From positions 8,866,001-8,930,000 of the forward strand of contig NZ_CP108476.1 in the NCBI RefSeq assembly GCF_036226465.1: a stretch of 64,000 bases of DNA, read 5' to 3'. Each line of letters opens with the position of its first letter. The stretch's first letter is position 1. Positions 53,081 through 61,614 of this stretch are shown here, in pieces. Under the pieces are notes generated by a model that did not search any database, was not told where the DNA came from, and saw only the letters and a list, made by a program, of their open reading frames with translations. Origin of the DNA: Kitasatospora sp. NBC_01250 (GTDB lineage: Bacteria > Actinomycetota > Actinomycetes > Streptomycetales > Streptomycetaceae). Position numbers and translations under genes: made by a program.

Positions 53081-53720
53081 GAAACGCCCGCCGTACTGCG
53101 GGCAGGGCCGCCCTCCCGTGTCCGCCTACCCCCAGCAGCACACCACGCTGCGGGCGCTGGCCCTGGCAGCGGGGCAAGGGGGCGCCCGCACCGTCACCTG
53201 GCGACAGGGCAGCAAGGCCACCAGGCGCAATCCGAACGCCGAGATGCGCTCCCAGTTCCTGGCCCTGCGGGTCCGCCCGGCCAACCGACACGTCCCCCGA
53301 GGCGCCGACGGCTCCCTGCCCGACTGCTGGCTGCTCATCGAGTGGCCCCCCGACTGCGCCGAGCCCACCGACTACTGGCTCTCGACGCTGCCCGCCGACA
53401 CCCCACTGCGCGAGCTGGTGCGAATCGCCAAGATCCGCTGGAGAGTTGAGCACGACTACCGCGAACTCAAGGATGGTCTCGGCCTGGACCACTTCGAGGG
53501 CCGCAACTACTCCGGCCGGCACCGCCACGTCACCCTCGCCTTCGTCGCCCAGGCCTTCTGCACCCTGCTGCGGCTCGACCCAAAAGTCCCTGCGCCGGCC
53601 TGACCCTCTACGCGGTCCTCCGCGAACTCCAGGCCCTCCTGGCCACCACGGTCATGGTCCACGCGTGCCCTTCGTCCCCGCACCGTCTCCGCTTCGTCCC
53701 CGAGGGCCTCCGCTCCGGCT
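53081..53720 (+). mobile_element. IS701-type transposase fragment, frameshifted
   Basis: The same frame continues with VTWRQGSKATRRNPNAEMRS, QFLALRVRPANRHVPRGADG, LRELVRIAKIRWRVEHDYRE and LGLDHFEGRNYSGRHRHVTL, the C-terminal part of an IS701 family DDE transposase with its final Glu. After FCTLLRLDPK the frame slips; AGLTLYAVLRELQALLATTV appears in the next frame. The N-terminal half and both ends are missing. Confidence 0.8.
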
Positions 53721-54005
53721 GCGGCCGGTGTCAAACGGGGTGTCGGTCCGGGGGTGGTCTCCTCTGCTACCCCTCAATCTTCCCCCGACGGTCGCCCATC
53801 ACCGGCATGCCTCGGCTCGACACGAGGCGTGGGCGTGGGGCCGCCACCTGCCCACCCGGGGTTCGATCGCTGTCCGGGCGGTGCTGACCCGTTCGGAGGC
53901 AGCACCGCGGGGCACCGGTGAGGCGGCTCCGGGATACGGACGGGGAAGGACGCACACTGCTGTCACCAGGCGTGCGACAGGAGGGCTCTTCGGTGCTGCT
54001 CCAAT

Positions 54006-54440
54006 ACGGCCGCGGCGGTCGCACTCAGCCCGTTCCCGCTCATCGGCGTCGTGCTGATCCTGGTGGGCGACCGTGCCGAGCGCAACGGTGCGCTGTTCGC
54101 GGGCGGATGGATCGCCGGGCTCGCGATTGTGGCGACCGCCGTCGTGACGCTGTTCTCCGGGGCCTACGACCCCGACAGCACGAGCTCCGCCATCGCTGAC
54201 TGCGGGCGGGTGGTCGTCGGGGCCGGACTGATCGTCCTGGGCGTGCGCACGTGGTTGTCGCGCCCCCGGGAGGGCGACGAGGCCCAGGAACCGGGCTGGA
54301 TGACGTCACTGGACCTCGCCTCGGCCAGGCGTGCCCTGGTCCTCGGCCCGCTGCTCTCGGGGACCAACCCGAAGAACTTCGTCCTGACCGCGTCGGCTGC
54401 CTCCTCGATCGCGGAAGCGGGGAAGCAGGGGGAGGCCAAG
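54006..54440 (+). pseudogene. GAP-family membrane protein, truncated
   Basis: The frame reads AAVALSPFPLIGVVLILVGD, then RNGALFAGGWIAGLAIVATA and LLSGTNPKNFVLTASAASSI, the hallmark segments of the GAP (Sap, sulfolipid-addressing-like) family. It has lost its start (no ATG/GTG with a site before the first helix) and the C-terminal helices; beyond 54430 it turns into a low-complexity EAKGEAEGEAEG run. It is a pseudogene. Confidence 0.7.
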
Positions 54441-54670
54441 GGCGAGGCCGAGGGCGAGGCCGAGGGTGCGGGACGTACCCATCCTCGCTCCTCGGTCGGG
54501 CCTGGTCGGCTGCGCGGTGAGGTCGGCGGGTGTGGCCGCGTTCCGCTGAGACCGGTCGCTGTCGCTGGGAACGCCCGAGGGGCCCGGCTCGCGCGTGTGC
54601 GGGTGCCGGGCCCCTCGGGGTTGGCCCCGCCAGGGGCCGTTGATCGGGTCGATCGGGTTGATCGGGACGA

Positions 54671-55060
54671 TCAGTAGTTGTGGTGGATCTGCCAGTAGGC
54701 CCAGGCCTGGTTCGGGCTGCCGTAGCGGCTGTTCATGTAGTCGTAGGTCCACTTGATCTGGGTGGAGGCGTTGGTCTGCCAGTCGGCGCCGGCGGAGGCC
54801 ATCTTGTTGCCCGGCAGGGCCTGGCCCAGGCCGTAGGCGCCCGAGGAGGGGTTGGTGGCGGTGATGTTCCAGCCGCTCTCGTGGGAGACGATCTGGTCGA
54901 AGGACGCGAGCTGGTCGGCGGGGACGATGCTGGCGGCGATCTGCTGCGGGGTGGCGGCGGAGGCGGCGGTGGGGGCGACGGCGGCGCCGATGGCGACGAT
55001 GCCGGCGGCGGAGGCGAGCAGGGCGGCGGACTTGCGCATGCGGGTGGTGATCACGGGCAT
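54671..55060 (-). CDS. Secreted lytic transglycosylase (SLT-like)
   Basis: The 129-residue protein has a signal peptide (SAALLASAAGIVAIGAAVAP, cleavage near ASAAT) and a minimal lysozyme-like domain: VSHESGWN with catalytic E61, SGAYGLGQALPG (73-84), WTYDYMNSRYGSPNQAWAYW. It resembles small Rpf/SLT-type cell-wall hydrolases of Streptomyces that remodel peptidoglycan during germination or growth. The 5' leader is long and GC-rich, with a perfect 15-bp dyad; no known riboswitch was recognised. Confidence 0.92.
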   Translation of the reverse strand: MPVITTRMRKSAALLASAAGIVAIGAAVAPTAASAATPQQIAASIVPADQLASFDQIVSHESGWNITATNPSSGAYGLGQALPGNKMASAGADWQTNASTQIKWTYDYMNSRYGSPNQAWAYWQIHHNY

Positions 55061-55152
55061 GTGGAGTTCGACCTCACATCGGTTGGGCGCCTCGCTCCGC
55101 GGTTCGGCGGGCCCGGTGGGGGGCCCGGCGGGCGGGTGTCGGCGCCGGGGCG

Positions 55153-55167
55153 GTCACCAGTGGTGAC
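55153..55167. promoter_or_regulatory. Dyad upstream of the transglycosylase gene
   Basis: GTCACCAGTGGTGAC is a perfect 15-bp dyad, 93 nt upstream of the transglycosylase start. It may be an operator. Otherwise 55061-55813 holds no recognisable gene; positions 55330-55380 are AT-rich and could hold a promoter. Confidence 0.4.
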
Positions 55168-55813
55168 TGCCGCAGGGGAGCTGCGGGGCGGTTCGTACTG
55201 CCGTCGCAGCTGGCGACTCCGCAATTGTTAGCGGGGTCGGCGGCTGGCTCCAAGGGGTGCTGGTACGACGCTGCGTCGTAGTGGAGCGGGGCGCGCGGGC
55301 CGGTCGGGGAGTGCTGTTCGGGTCGGCCAAACCTCGCAGGGCATGACATTTTGGGCGTTTTGTGATGGTTTGAGCCGTGAAAACAGCGCGGACACGGCGT
55401 CTGGCGCCCGAACGTGGCATCGACAAGGGCTGACCGGCCGAGCGGCCGGAGTGGCCCGGTGCTTGGTCTACGAGGAAGGGTAGGAGGTGCCCGGGGCGCG
55501 TGAGGACCGTCACGGGCCACCCCCGGCCGGCACCCGTCAGAAGGGGATCCAGCTCACACCACGGTGACTGACAGCAACTGCCTGGTGGCGCCGGCACATC
55601 TCGTCGCGGGTCACGATCGCCGAGGGGTGTGGCGGCGGAGCAGAGGTGGACGCCGGGAATCCCGGTGTTGTAGGGGTCAGAGGCTGAGCGGGGGCGCAGG
55701 GTGAGACGGCGGACGGTGTGGGCGCCGGTGAGGAGGTGGCGAGCAGCCGTGGTGTCTCCCGGCCGTACCGCAGCGTGTGACATGCTGAGCGCGCATCGAC
55801 CGTAGGAGGGGCC

Positions 55814-56017
55814 ATGACGGACGGATCGACCGCTCGATGGGGCACGGGGCTGGGCATGTGCGCCGTCGCAGGCGCCGTGGGTGGGGCCGTGATGGGGAAT
55901 GCCTCCGATCCGATCACAGGACTCGCAGCCGCGGTGGGCATCGGCCTGCTCTTCAACGTCGCCACCCGCCTCGTCGACAGGCGAGCCGACCGCTCCGCCG
56001 ACCGCCACCACCGGTAA
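55814..56017 (+). CDS. Small membrane protein, 67 aa
   Basis: GGAGGGG precedes the ATG. One or two hydrophobic Gly-rich stretches (GTGLGMCAVAGAVGGAVMG and GLAAAVGIGLLFNVATRLV) suggest a small glycine-zipper membrane protein; the tail RRADRSADRHHR is basic. The family is not recognised. Confidence 0.7.
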   Translation: MTDGSTARWGTGLGMCAVAGAVGGAVMGNASDPITGLAAAVGIGLLFNVATRLVDRRADRSADRHHR

Positions 56018-56122
56018 CGGCACCTCGGGAGCGGCCCCCGAAATCCTCGGCGCCTCGGCGATCCGGTCCAACTGCCTCTGGCCGGACGCGCGTTCACGTC
56101 GTCTATCCCTAGGAGTGGTGCA

Positions 56123-56440
56123 GTGTTCCGGTCGCACAAGGCTCAGGAGGAGCCCGTCGTCGTTATCCGTGACTCCCTGCAGGTGGAATCGGACCTGCGA
56201 CAGGCTCTGGAGGCCGCCGAGGCGGGCGAGCGGGCAGGCCTGGAGAAAGCGTTGCGCATCGTCGCCGAGACGGCGGCGGCGTCCCACGCCCTCGTACGCC
56301 GCCGCTGGGTACGGGAGTTCCTCCGCGAATCGGGCATCGACGTCCACGACCGGGTCGCGGCGGTGAAGGCACTGCGGACCGCGCGGCCGAGCCTCTCGCT
56401 CGCCGCCTCGTACCAACTGGTCAAGGAAGCGAGCGAATAG
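56123..56440 (+). CDS. Small helical protein, 105 aa
   Basis: GTG start after TAGGAG. All helical: ESDLRQALEAAEAGERAGLE, KALRIVAETAAASHALVRRR and RPSLSLAASYQLVKEASE, with a HDRVAAVKALR segment. No domain is recognised. It is convergent with the kinase-like gene at 56497, separated by a hairpin. Confidence 0.7.
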   Translation: MFRSHKAQEEPVVVIRDSLQVESDLRQALEAAEAGERAGLEKALRIVAETAAASHALVRRRWVREFLRESGIDVHDRVAAVKALRTARPSLSLAASYQLVKEASE

Positions 56441-56469
56441 GTCCAGAAGGACCAAGGAGAGCTGGCAGG

Positions 56470-56492
56470 CCAGGCTGAGCCGCTGAGCCTGG
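56470..56492. terminator. Terminator between convergent genes
   Basis: CCAGGCT and AGCCTGG enclose a 9-nt loop; two further pairs are possible after a single mismatch. It lies between the two convergent stops. Confidence 0.55.
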
Positions 56493-56496
56493 GCTG

Positions 56497-57396
56497 TCAG
56501 GTGAAGGAGAACCGCGCTGCGGCCTCGGCCGGCGTGGTCCCCTGACGCTCCCCGGGCACGTCGTGGACGGCGTGTGTGCCCTCGGCGCGCAGTTGGTCGG
56601 CCCCGCCGTGCCGGGCCATGACCGCGGCGTAGGCGCGGACGTCGTCGGCCGTGAGGTCGGTACGGCTTCGCTCCGTGTGCTGCCGGAGGAGGACGCTGAG
56701 GTCCGGGTCGAATCGCAGCACGGTCACCGGGGCGTCGAAGCGCCTGGCGATGGCGATGAGGCGGGCGCGCGCCTGGGGAGTGACGTTCGTGGACTCGGCG
56801 ACTGCGGTTCGTCCGCCGGAGAGCCGGGCGGCGATCCGCCGGTCGCGCTCCTCGAAGATCCGGGAGTCCGCCGCCTCGGAGTGCGCCTCGGCAGGTGCGG
56901 TGTCGAAGAGTTCAGCGCGGATCTCGTCGCTGGACACCACTGCTTGCTCGTCGATCTGGCGGCGGGCGAGCAGGGCCCGCACGAAGCTGGTCCTGCCCGA
57001 AGCCGGCGCTCCGACGAGGACCACCAGTCCCGTTGGCACGCGCGCCGGTCCGCAGTCGCCCGGTGCGTGCGGCCGGAGGTAGAGGTCACCCGCGCATTCC
57101 AGGGCTTCCTCGGGAGAGCCGGCGGGCAGCCCGCTGGGCAGGGCAGTGTCCTGGTAGCTGTCGCTGCTCGCCAGGTAGAGCGCGAAGGACCAGGCGTGCA
57201 ACACCCCGGTGAAGCGCAGGCGACACAGCGGGAGGATCTGGCCGCTGGTCAGTTCGGCTGCCACGTAGGCGAATTCCGCGCGGAAGCGGACCGTGACGGC
57301 GTTCACCTGCGGCCACCGCGCGCGGGCACGGCAGTTGAGGCGTTGGCGCAGGTGGTGCTGCATCGATTCCGGGGGGTTCTTCGGCACGGGCTCCAT
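56497..57396 (-). CDS. PNK-like nucleotide kinase fused to an unknown domain
   Basis: Residues 25-108 are a domain seen as a stand-alone protein in Streptomyces (VNAVTVRFRAEFAYVAAELT, LHAWSFALYLASSDSYQD). Residues 122-290 are a P-loop kinase of the AAA_33/polynucleotide kinase type: Walker A GAPASGRTS (129-137), SSDEIR (155-160) and TNVTPQARARLIAIARRFDA. Unusually, the Walker A lysine is Arg (R135), which in most P-loop enzymes abolishes activity. The start may be 57396 or the ATG at 57363. It could phosphorylate RNA or DNA ends, or be a non-catalytic binder. Confidence 0.82.
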   Translation of the reverse strand: MEPVPKNPPESMQHHLRQRLNCRARARWPQVNAVTVRFRAEFAYVAAELTSGQILPLCRLRFTGVLHAWSFALYLASSDSYQDTALPSGLPAGSPEEALECAGDLYLRPHAPGDCGPARVPTGLVVLVGAPASGRTSFVRALLARRQIDEQAVVSSDEIRAELFDTAPAEAHSEAADSRIFEERDRRIAARLSGGRTAVAESTNVTPQARARLIAIARRFDAPVTVLRFDPDLSVLLRQHTERSRTDLTADDVRAYAAVMARHGGADQLRAEGTHAVHDVPGERQGTTPAEAAARFSFT

Positions 57397-57818
57397 CCTG
57401 CCGGGCGCGCCGTACCTGCCCGTCCTGAGGACTGTCGAACGCGGCCATGTCGCGGCCGGTCACGGCGCTGGACTCGGCGCCGGTCATGCCGCCGCTGCCA
57501 GGGGGTTCCGCTCTACGGGGACCCCGGGGAACGGGGGTCGTCCGCCGCACGGGCCGATCGGTGGATGCCGGGTGGTGGGTGGGGCGGCAGGCTGGAGGGC
57601 GGCGGAACGGATCGCATGAGGTGGCCCGGTGACAGGGGGCGTCGCAGGAGGACGCCGCGTGGGGGAGCGGCAGGAGCGCCGCGGTCCGGATCCGTCCTCC
57701 GTCCGATGATTTCGAGGGACCCGAGTGATGGCGCCTGCCTGCCCGGACCCGGCCATGCTGCGCGGCCCGGCCGGCCGGGAGGCAGCGGGCCACCGCCCTT
57801 CCCGAGAGGATTACGTCC

Positions 57819-58091
57819 ATGGGGAACAAGCACACGACGATGCGGCTGGCTGTCGGCGGCGTGGCGGTGGCCGCCACGCTGGGCCTGGCCGGCTCCGCGT
57901 CGGCGAACCGCCTGAGCCAGGACGTGGTCGGTGGCGCCGCGGCTGAGCGGGTGGCCCGACGTGGGCCGGTGTCCATGGCCGCCGTCCCGTGGTGTCCGGT
58001 CCGGGTGTGGCAGCATGGCCGGGCACCTCCCCGCCGACGCAGCACTGATCTGCCGGAGTCCGCATGGCCCCCAACCGCCGTCAGATCCTGA
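57819..58091 (+). pseudogene. Secreted protein gene, probably truncated
   Basis: GAGAGGA precedes the ATG and the first 29 residues are a perfect signal peptide (LAVGGVAVAATLGLAGSASA). After about 20 more residues the frame becomes Arg/Pro-rich and overlaps the next gene's start by 28 nt. The good leader on an incoherent body suggests that the original protein was lost by deletion or frameshift. Confidence 0.5.
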
Positions 58092-59011
58092 CCACGGCCG
58101 GCACCGTGGGCGTGCTGGCCGCTGGATACGCGTTGTTCTCCGCCTCTCCCCGCTCCCGGCCCTCGGCTGCCCTGACCGCGCCGAGCACCCTGACCGCGCC
58201 GGCCACCCCGTCCGAGCCGGCCACCCCGTCCGCGCCGAGCGTTCCCCGCACGCCGGCCTCCCTGAGCACCCCCGGCACGCCGGCCGCGCCGAGCACCCCC
58301 GGGACCGCGAACCGCGCGGAGGTGGTGGCGCGCTACCGGGACACCGTTCCCACGCGTTGGGGCACCGACGTGCCCGGTGTGCTCGACCGGCTCGCCGGGG
58401 AGCGCGGGCAGATCGCCCTGACCTTCGACGCGTGCGGCGGCCCCGGGGGCGACGGCTACGACCGCGCGCTGATCGACCTCCTGCGTGAACGGAACGTGCC
58501 CGCCACGCTGTTCCTCAACTCCCGCTGGATCGACGCGAACCCCGTGGTCTCCCGCCGGCTGGCCGCGGAGCCGCTGTTCGAGATCGCCGACCACGGAACG
58601 CGCCACCGCCCCCTGTCGGTCACCGGCCGCTCCGCCTACGGCATCGCGGGCACCCAGGATGCCGGGGAGGTGGTCGCGGAGCTCACCGCCAACCGCGACC
58701 GGCTCGCCGACCTGCTCGGCGCCCCACCGCGCTTCTTCCGGCCCGGCACGGCCTACTGCGACGACGTCGCCGTGCGCATCGCGGCCGAGTTGGGGCAACG
58801 GGTGGTGGGCTTCACCGTCAACGGCGACGCGGGGGCGACCTACTCCGCCGCCGAGATCGCCAAGGAGGTCGGTGCCGCCCGGCCGGGCTCGATCGTCATC
58901 GCGCACATGAACCATCCCGAAGGCGACACGGCGGTCGGGTTCGCCGCCGCCCTCCCCGGGCTGCTGGCCGCCGGACACGGCTTCACCCGCCTGTCGGACG
59001 CCTTCCGGTGA
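58064..59011 (+). CDS. Tat-exported polysaccharide deacetylase
   Basis: The 315-residue protein starts MAPNRRQILTTAGTVGVLAA, a twin-arginine signal, followed by a TPS/TPA-rich linker (residues 37-83). The NodB domain (115-315) shows LTFDACGG with D122, DHGTRHRPL with H177 and H181, and RPGTAYCDD. Motif 1 reads FDA, lacking the usual second Asp metal ligand, although His ligands are intact; this variant occurs in an actinobacterial subgroup. It probably removes acetyl groups from cell-wall or extracellular polysaccharide. Confidence 0.88.
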   Translation: MAPNRRQILTTAGTVGVLAAGYALFSASPRSRPSAALTAPSTLTAPATPSEPATPSAPSVPRTPASLSTPGTPAAPSTPGTANRAEVVARYRDTVPTRWGTDVPGVLDRLAGERGQIALTFDACGGPGGDGYDRALIDLLRERNVPATLFLNSRWIDANPVVSRRLAAEPLFEIADHGTRHRPLSVTGRSAYGIAGTQDAGEVVAELTANRDRLADLLGAPPRFFRPGTAYCDDVAVRIAAELGQRVVGFTVNGDAGATYSAAEIAKEVGAARPGSIVIAHMNHPEGDTAVGFAAALPGLLAAGHGFTRLSDAFR

Positions 59012-59107
59012 CCGCACGGGCAGGCGCCGGACGGGGCTCCGCGAGGTGGGCCCGATGGCCCCTCGCCGCCCGGCGCGCCGACCACGTCGTGAAACCTCCC
59101 TCACCTG

Positions 59108-59914
59108 TCAGGGGCGCATGAACTCCACGCAGCCGCTGTCCAGGGAGTAGTAGGCGCCCACCACCTCGACCAGGTGATCGCCGATGAGGGGGAGGAGCAG
59201 GGGGTCCTCGCGGAGCTGGTCGACGGTGAGGCGGATCTGGGCGCGGACGGTGTTGTCGACCTGGTCGCCGGGCAGGGGTTCGGCCGCCAGGTAGGCGGGC
59301 TTGAGGGCCTCGACGACTGCGACCAGGTGGGCCGGTACCTCGGTGCCGTTGTTCAGGGCGTCCACCGCGAAGACGACGGCACCGCAGCGCTGGTGGCCCA
59401 TCACCACGACCAGTGGGGTCACGGATTCCTGGGCGCCGTACTCGACCGCGCCCTGGATCAGGTCGTCGTTGGTCTGGGCCGCGGTCCGGACCACGAACAG
59501 GTCCCCGACACCACGGTCGAAGACGATCTCGGGCGGCACCCGGGAGTCGATGCACGAGAAGACGGTCGCCAGCGGGTCCTGACCGGCGGCCACCGCCAGG
59601 CGGCGAGCCACGCTCTGGTTCGGATGCAGGAGCTCGCCGGCCACCCAGCGCTCGTTGCCCTCTGCCAGGCACCGCAGCACCTCCTCCGGCGTGGGCATGC
59701 CCTGGCCCGGCGTCGGCGTCGGCGTCGGCGGCTCGGCCGGGTCGGCGAGGCCGCAGGGCTGTGCGGCGGCCCGGCCGGTGGCGAGCAGGGGGAGGGCGGC
59801 CAACGCGCCGGCACCGCCAACGAGGAAGCATCGGCGGGCGGGTGAGCCGGCGGTGCTCTCCTCGCGGTGGCCGGCGGCTGCCGCGCGGCGGGTCTCGGTT
59901 GGTGCGTCGTGCAT
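59108..59914 (-). CDS. Tat-exported beta-carbonic anhydrase
   Basis: The 268-residue protein (start 59912-59914, MHDAP) carries a Tat-like signal ARRCFLVGGAGALAALPLLA, a Pro/Thr linker, and a beta-carbonic anhydrase domain: zinc ligands in SCIDSRV and GHQRCGA, plus the LFVVRTAA strand. It should interconvert CO2 and bicarbonate outside the membrane. The start is supported by a homologous leader and ATG at 21025; an ATG at 59947 is an alternative. The divergent gene is a hydrolase. Confidence 0.93.
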   Translation of the reverse strand: MHDAPTETRRAAAAGHREESTAGSPARRCFLVGGAGALAALPLLATGRAAAQPCGLADPAEPPTPTPTPGQGMPTPEEVLRCLAEGNERWVAGELLHPNQSVARRLAVAAGQDPLATVFSCIDSRVPPEIVFDRGVGDLFVVRTAAQTNDDLIQGAVEYGAQESVTPLVVVMGHQRCGAVVFAVDALNNGTEVPAHLVAVVEALKPAYLAAEPLPGDQVDNTVRAQIRLTVDQLREDPLLLPLIGDHLVEVVGAYYSLDSGCVEFMRP

Positions 59915-60127
59915 CGGTGGTCTCGGCTTCCTGGTGGTGTTCTGCATGGCCGCCCCGACCACGAGTCTGGACGCCCAGCGGCCGGACCCGCTCTGCCACA
60001 CCGCACCCGCCTGTGCCCGGCGGTTGTGGATCCACCCGTGCGGCCGTAGCCGCGACGAGACCGCCCGTCCCCAGGGGGAGGTCCTCCCGGGGTTCGGTGC
60101 GGGAGCAGGGCATGTCGGAGACCTACC

Positions 60128-60205
60128 CGAGACGGAACGGTTGCGTCTCGTGTGGGTCAGTGGCTACAGTTCCTCTCGTAGCCGAGACGACACCGTTCCG
60201 TCTTG
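60128..60205 (+). promoter_or_regulatory. Promoter with two inverted operators
   Basis: Two related 23-bp dyads flank a promoter. Site 1 (60128-60150) has arms CGAGACG/CGTCTCG; site 2 (60183-60205) has CGAGACG/CGTCTTG and is nearly the reverse complement of site 1, sharing AGACGGAACGGT. Between them TTGCGT (60141-60146) and TACAGT (60165-60170) are 18 nt apart. A TetR-type repressor encoded elsewhere probably binds both. Confidence 0.65.
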
Positions 60206-60231
60206 ACCAATCGACTGTCAGGAGCAAGACC

Positions 60232-61449
60232 ATGCGTTTCCTGTTCGAGGACGAGTCGTTCTCCTTCGAGGCCCTGCGCGCCGCCGGCTTCGCCAACGAC
60301 GGCGGCGCCGATCTCGGCGAGGTCATCGCCGCCGCCCGGAACATCCCCGAGGGCGACGAGGAGGCCTGGCTGCGCGAGTGGCGCAGCACCGCCGAGCGCG
60401 TCCACGCCATCGGCAACCGCGCCCTGGCGACCGGCCACCGGGTCAGCGCCCGCGAGGCCCTGCTGCGCGCCTCGAACTACTACCGCACCGCCGAGTTCTA
60501 CCGCCGCGATGACCCCGCCGACGACCCCGAGGTCAAGCTCCTCTCCGGCCTCTCCCGCGAGACCTTCGCGACCGCCGCCTCCCTGATGGACACCCCCGTC
60601 GAGGCCGTGCGCATCCCCTACGAGGACACCAGCCTGCCCGGCTACCTCTTCCTCGTCGACGACTCCGGCACCCCCCGCCCCACCGTCGTCTTCACCAGCG
60701 GCTTCGACTCGACCCTGGAGGAGGCCTACTTCGTCATCGGCGCCGCCGCGCTGCGCCGCGGCTACAACGTGCTGGCCTACGACGGCCCGGGCCAGGGGGC
60801 GGCGCTGCGCGAGCAGGGCATGGTCTTCCGCCCGGACTGGGAGGCCGTGGTCACCCCGGTGGTCGACTACGCGCTGACCCGCCCCGAGATCGCCCCCGAC
60901 CGCCTGGTCCTGCTGGGCTACAGCCTCGGCGGCTACCTGGTCGCCCGCGCCGCCGCCCACGACCACCGCCTGGCCGCCCTGGTCCTGGACGACGGCCTCT
61001 ACAGCTTCGGCCAGGCCCACACCCGCTTCATGCCGCCGTTCCTGTGGGACTGGGTCCAGAGCGGCCGCGACGACCTCGCCAACCCCGTCCTGAACCTGCT
61101 CATGCGGACCAGCACCCAGCTCCGCTGGGCCCTGCGCAACGGCGTCTGGACCTTCGGCGCCACCTCCCCCGCCGACTACGTCCGCCGCACCACCGACTAC
61201 ACCCTCGACGGCGTCGCCCACCTCATCGACTGCCCCACCCTCGTCCTCGACGCCGAGAACGACCAGTTCTTCCACGGCCAGCCGCAGGAGGTCCAGGCCG
61301 CCCTCACCTGCCCGCACACCCTCATCACCCTCCCCGAGGCCGAGGGCGCCGGCGAGCACTGCCACATGGGAGCCATGGCCCGCTTCCAGCAACTCACCTT
61401 CGACTGGCTCGACACCACCCTCGCCTCGAAGGCTCACCTCAACAGCTGA
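60232..61449 (+). CDS. Alpha/beta-hydrolase, FrsA/DPNH-hydrolase-like
   Basis: The 405-residue protein has an N-terminal helical cap (residues 25-120, WLREWRSTAERVHAIGNRAL) and an alpha/beta-hydrolase core: GYSLGG with S231, DAEND with D344 and GEHCHMG with H377 or H379. The length and cap match the group of 2,6-dihydropseudooxynicotine hydrolase and FrsA-like esterases. AGGAG lies 8 nt before the ATG. A double operator covers its promoter, so it is inducible, probably by its substrate. Confidence 0.9.
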   Translation: MRFLFEDESFSFEALRAAGFANDGGADLGEVIAAARNIPEGDEEAWLREWRSTAERVHAIGNRALATGHRVSAREALLRASNYYRTAEFYRRDDPADDPEVKLLSGLSRETFATAASLMDTPVEAVRIPYEDTSLPGYLFLVDDSGTPRPTVVFTSGFDSTLEEAYFVIGAAALRRGYNVLAYDGPGQGAALREQGMVFRPDWEAVVTPVVDYALTRPEIAPDRLVLLGYSLGGYLVARAAAHDHRLAALVLDDGLYSFGQAHTRFMPPFLWDWVQSGRDDLANPVLNLLMRTSTQLRWALRNGVWTFGATSPADYVRRTTDYTLDGVAHLIDCPTLVLDAENDQFFHGQPQEVQAALTCPHTLITLPEAEGAGEHCHMGAMARFQQLTFDWLDTTLASKAHLNS

Positions 61450-61465
61450 ACGCACAGAGCCTGTT

Positions 61466-61512
61466 GTACGCCTGTACGCCTGTACGCCTGTACGCCTGTA
61501 CGCCTGTACGCC
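61466..61512. repeat. 8-bp tandem repeat, about 6 copies
   Basis: GTACGCCT is repeated five times perfectly with a partial sixth, 16 nt after the hydrolase stop. It is a microsatellite likely to vary in length; it may be an ineffective terminator remnant. Confidence 0.92.
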
Positions 61513-61614
61513 GGGGCCGGAGCGACGATGCGCGCCGGCCCCACCGCCTGGGCGCCCGATGACCACGACACCGGTGCAGCGCCGCCGGAACGAGACCAGC
61601 GAAGGACCCCACCG

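Noticed and set aside
55061..55480. c-di-AMP (ydaO) riboswitch before the transglycosylase gene
   Set aside because: Such leaders precede many Streptomyces wall hydrolases, but I could not find the conserved GGGGAACC and GGGTGAAT-like blocks here. A covariance search would settle it.
61466..61512. CRISPR array
   Set aside because: The unit is only 8 nt with no spacers; it is a microsatellite.
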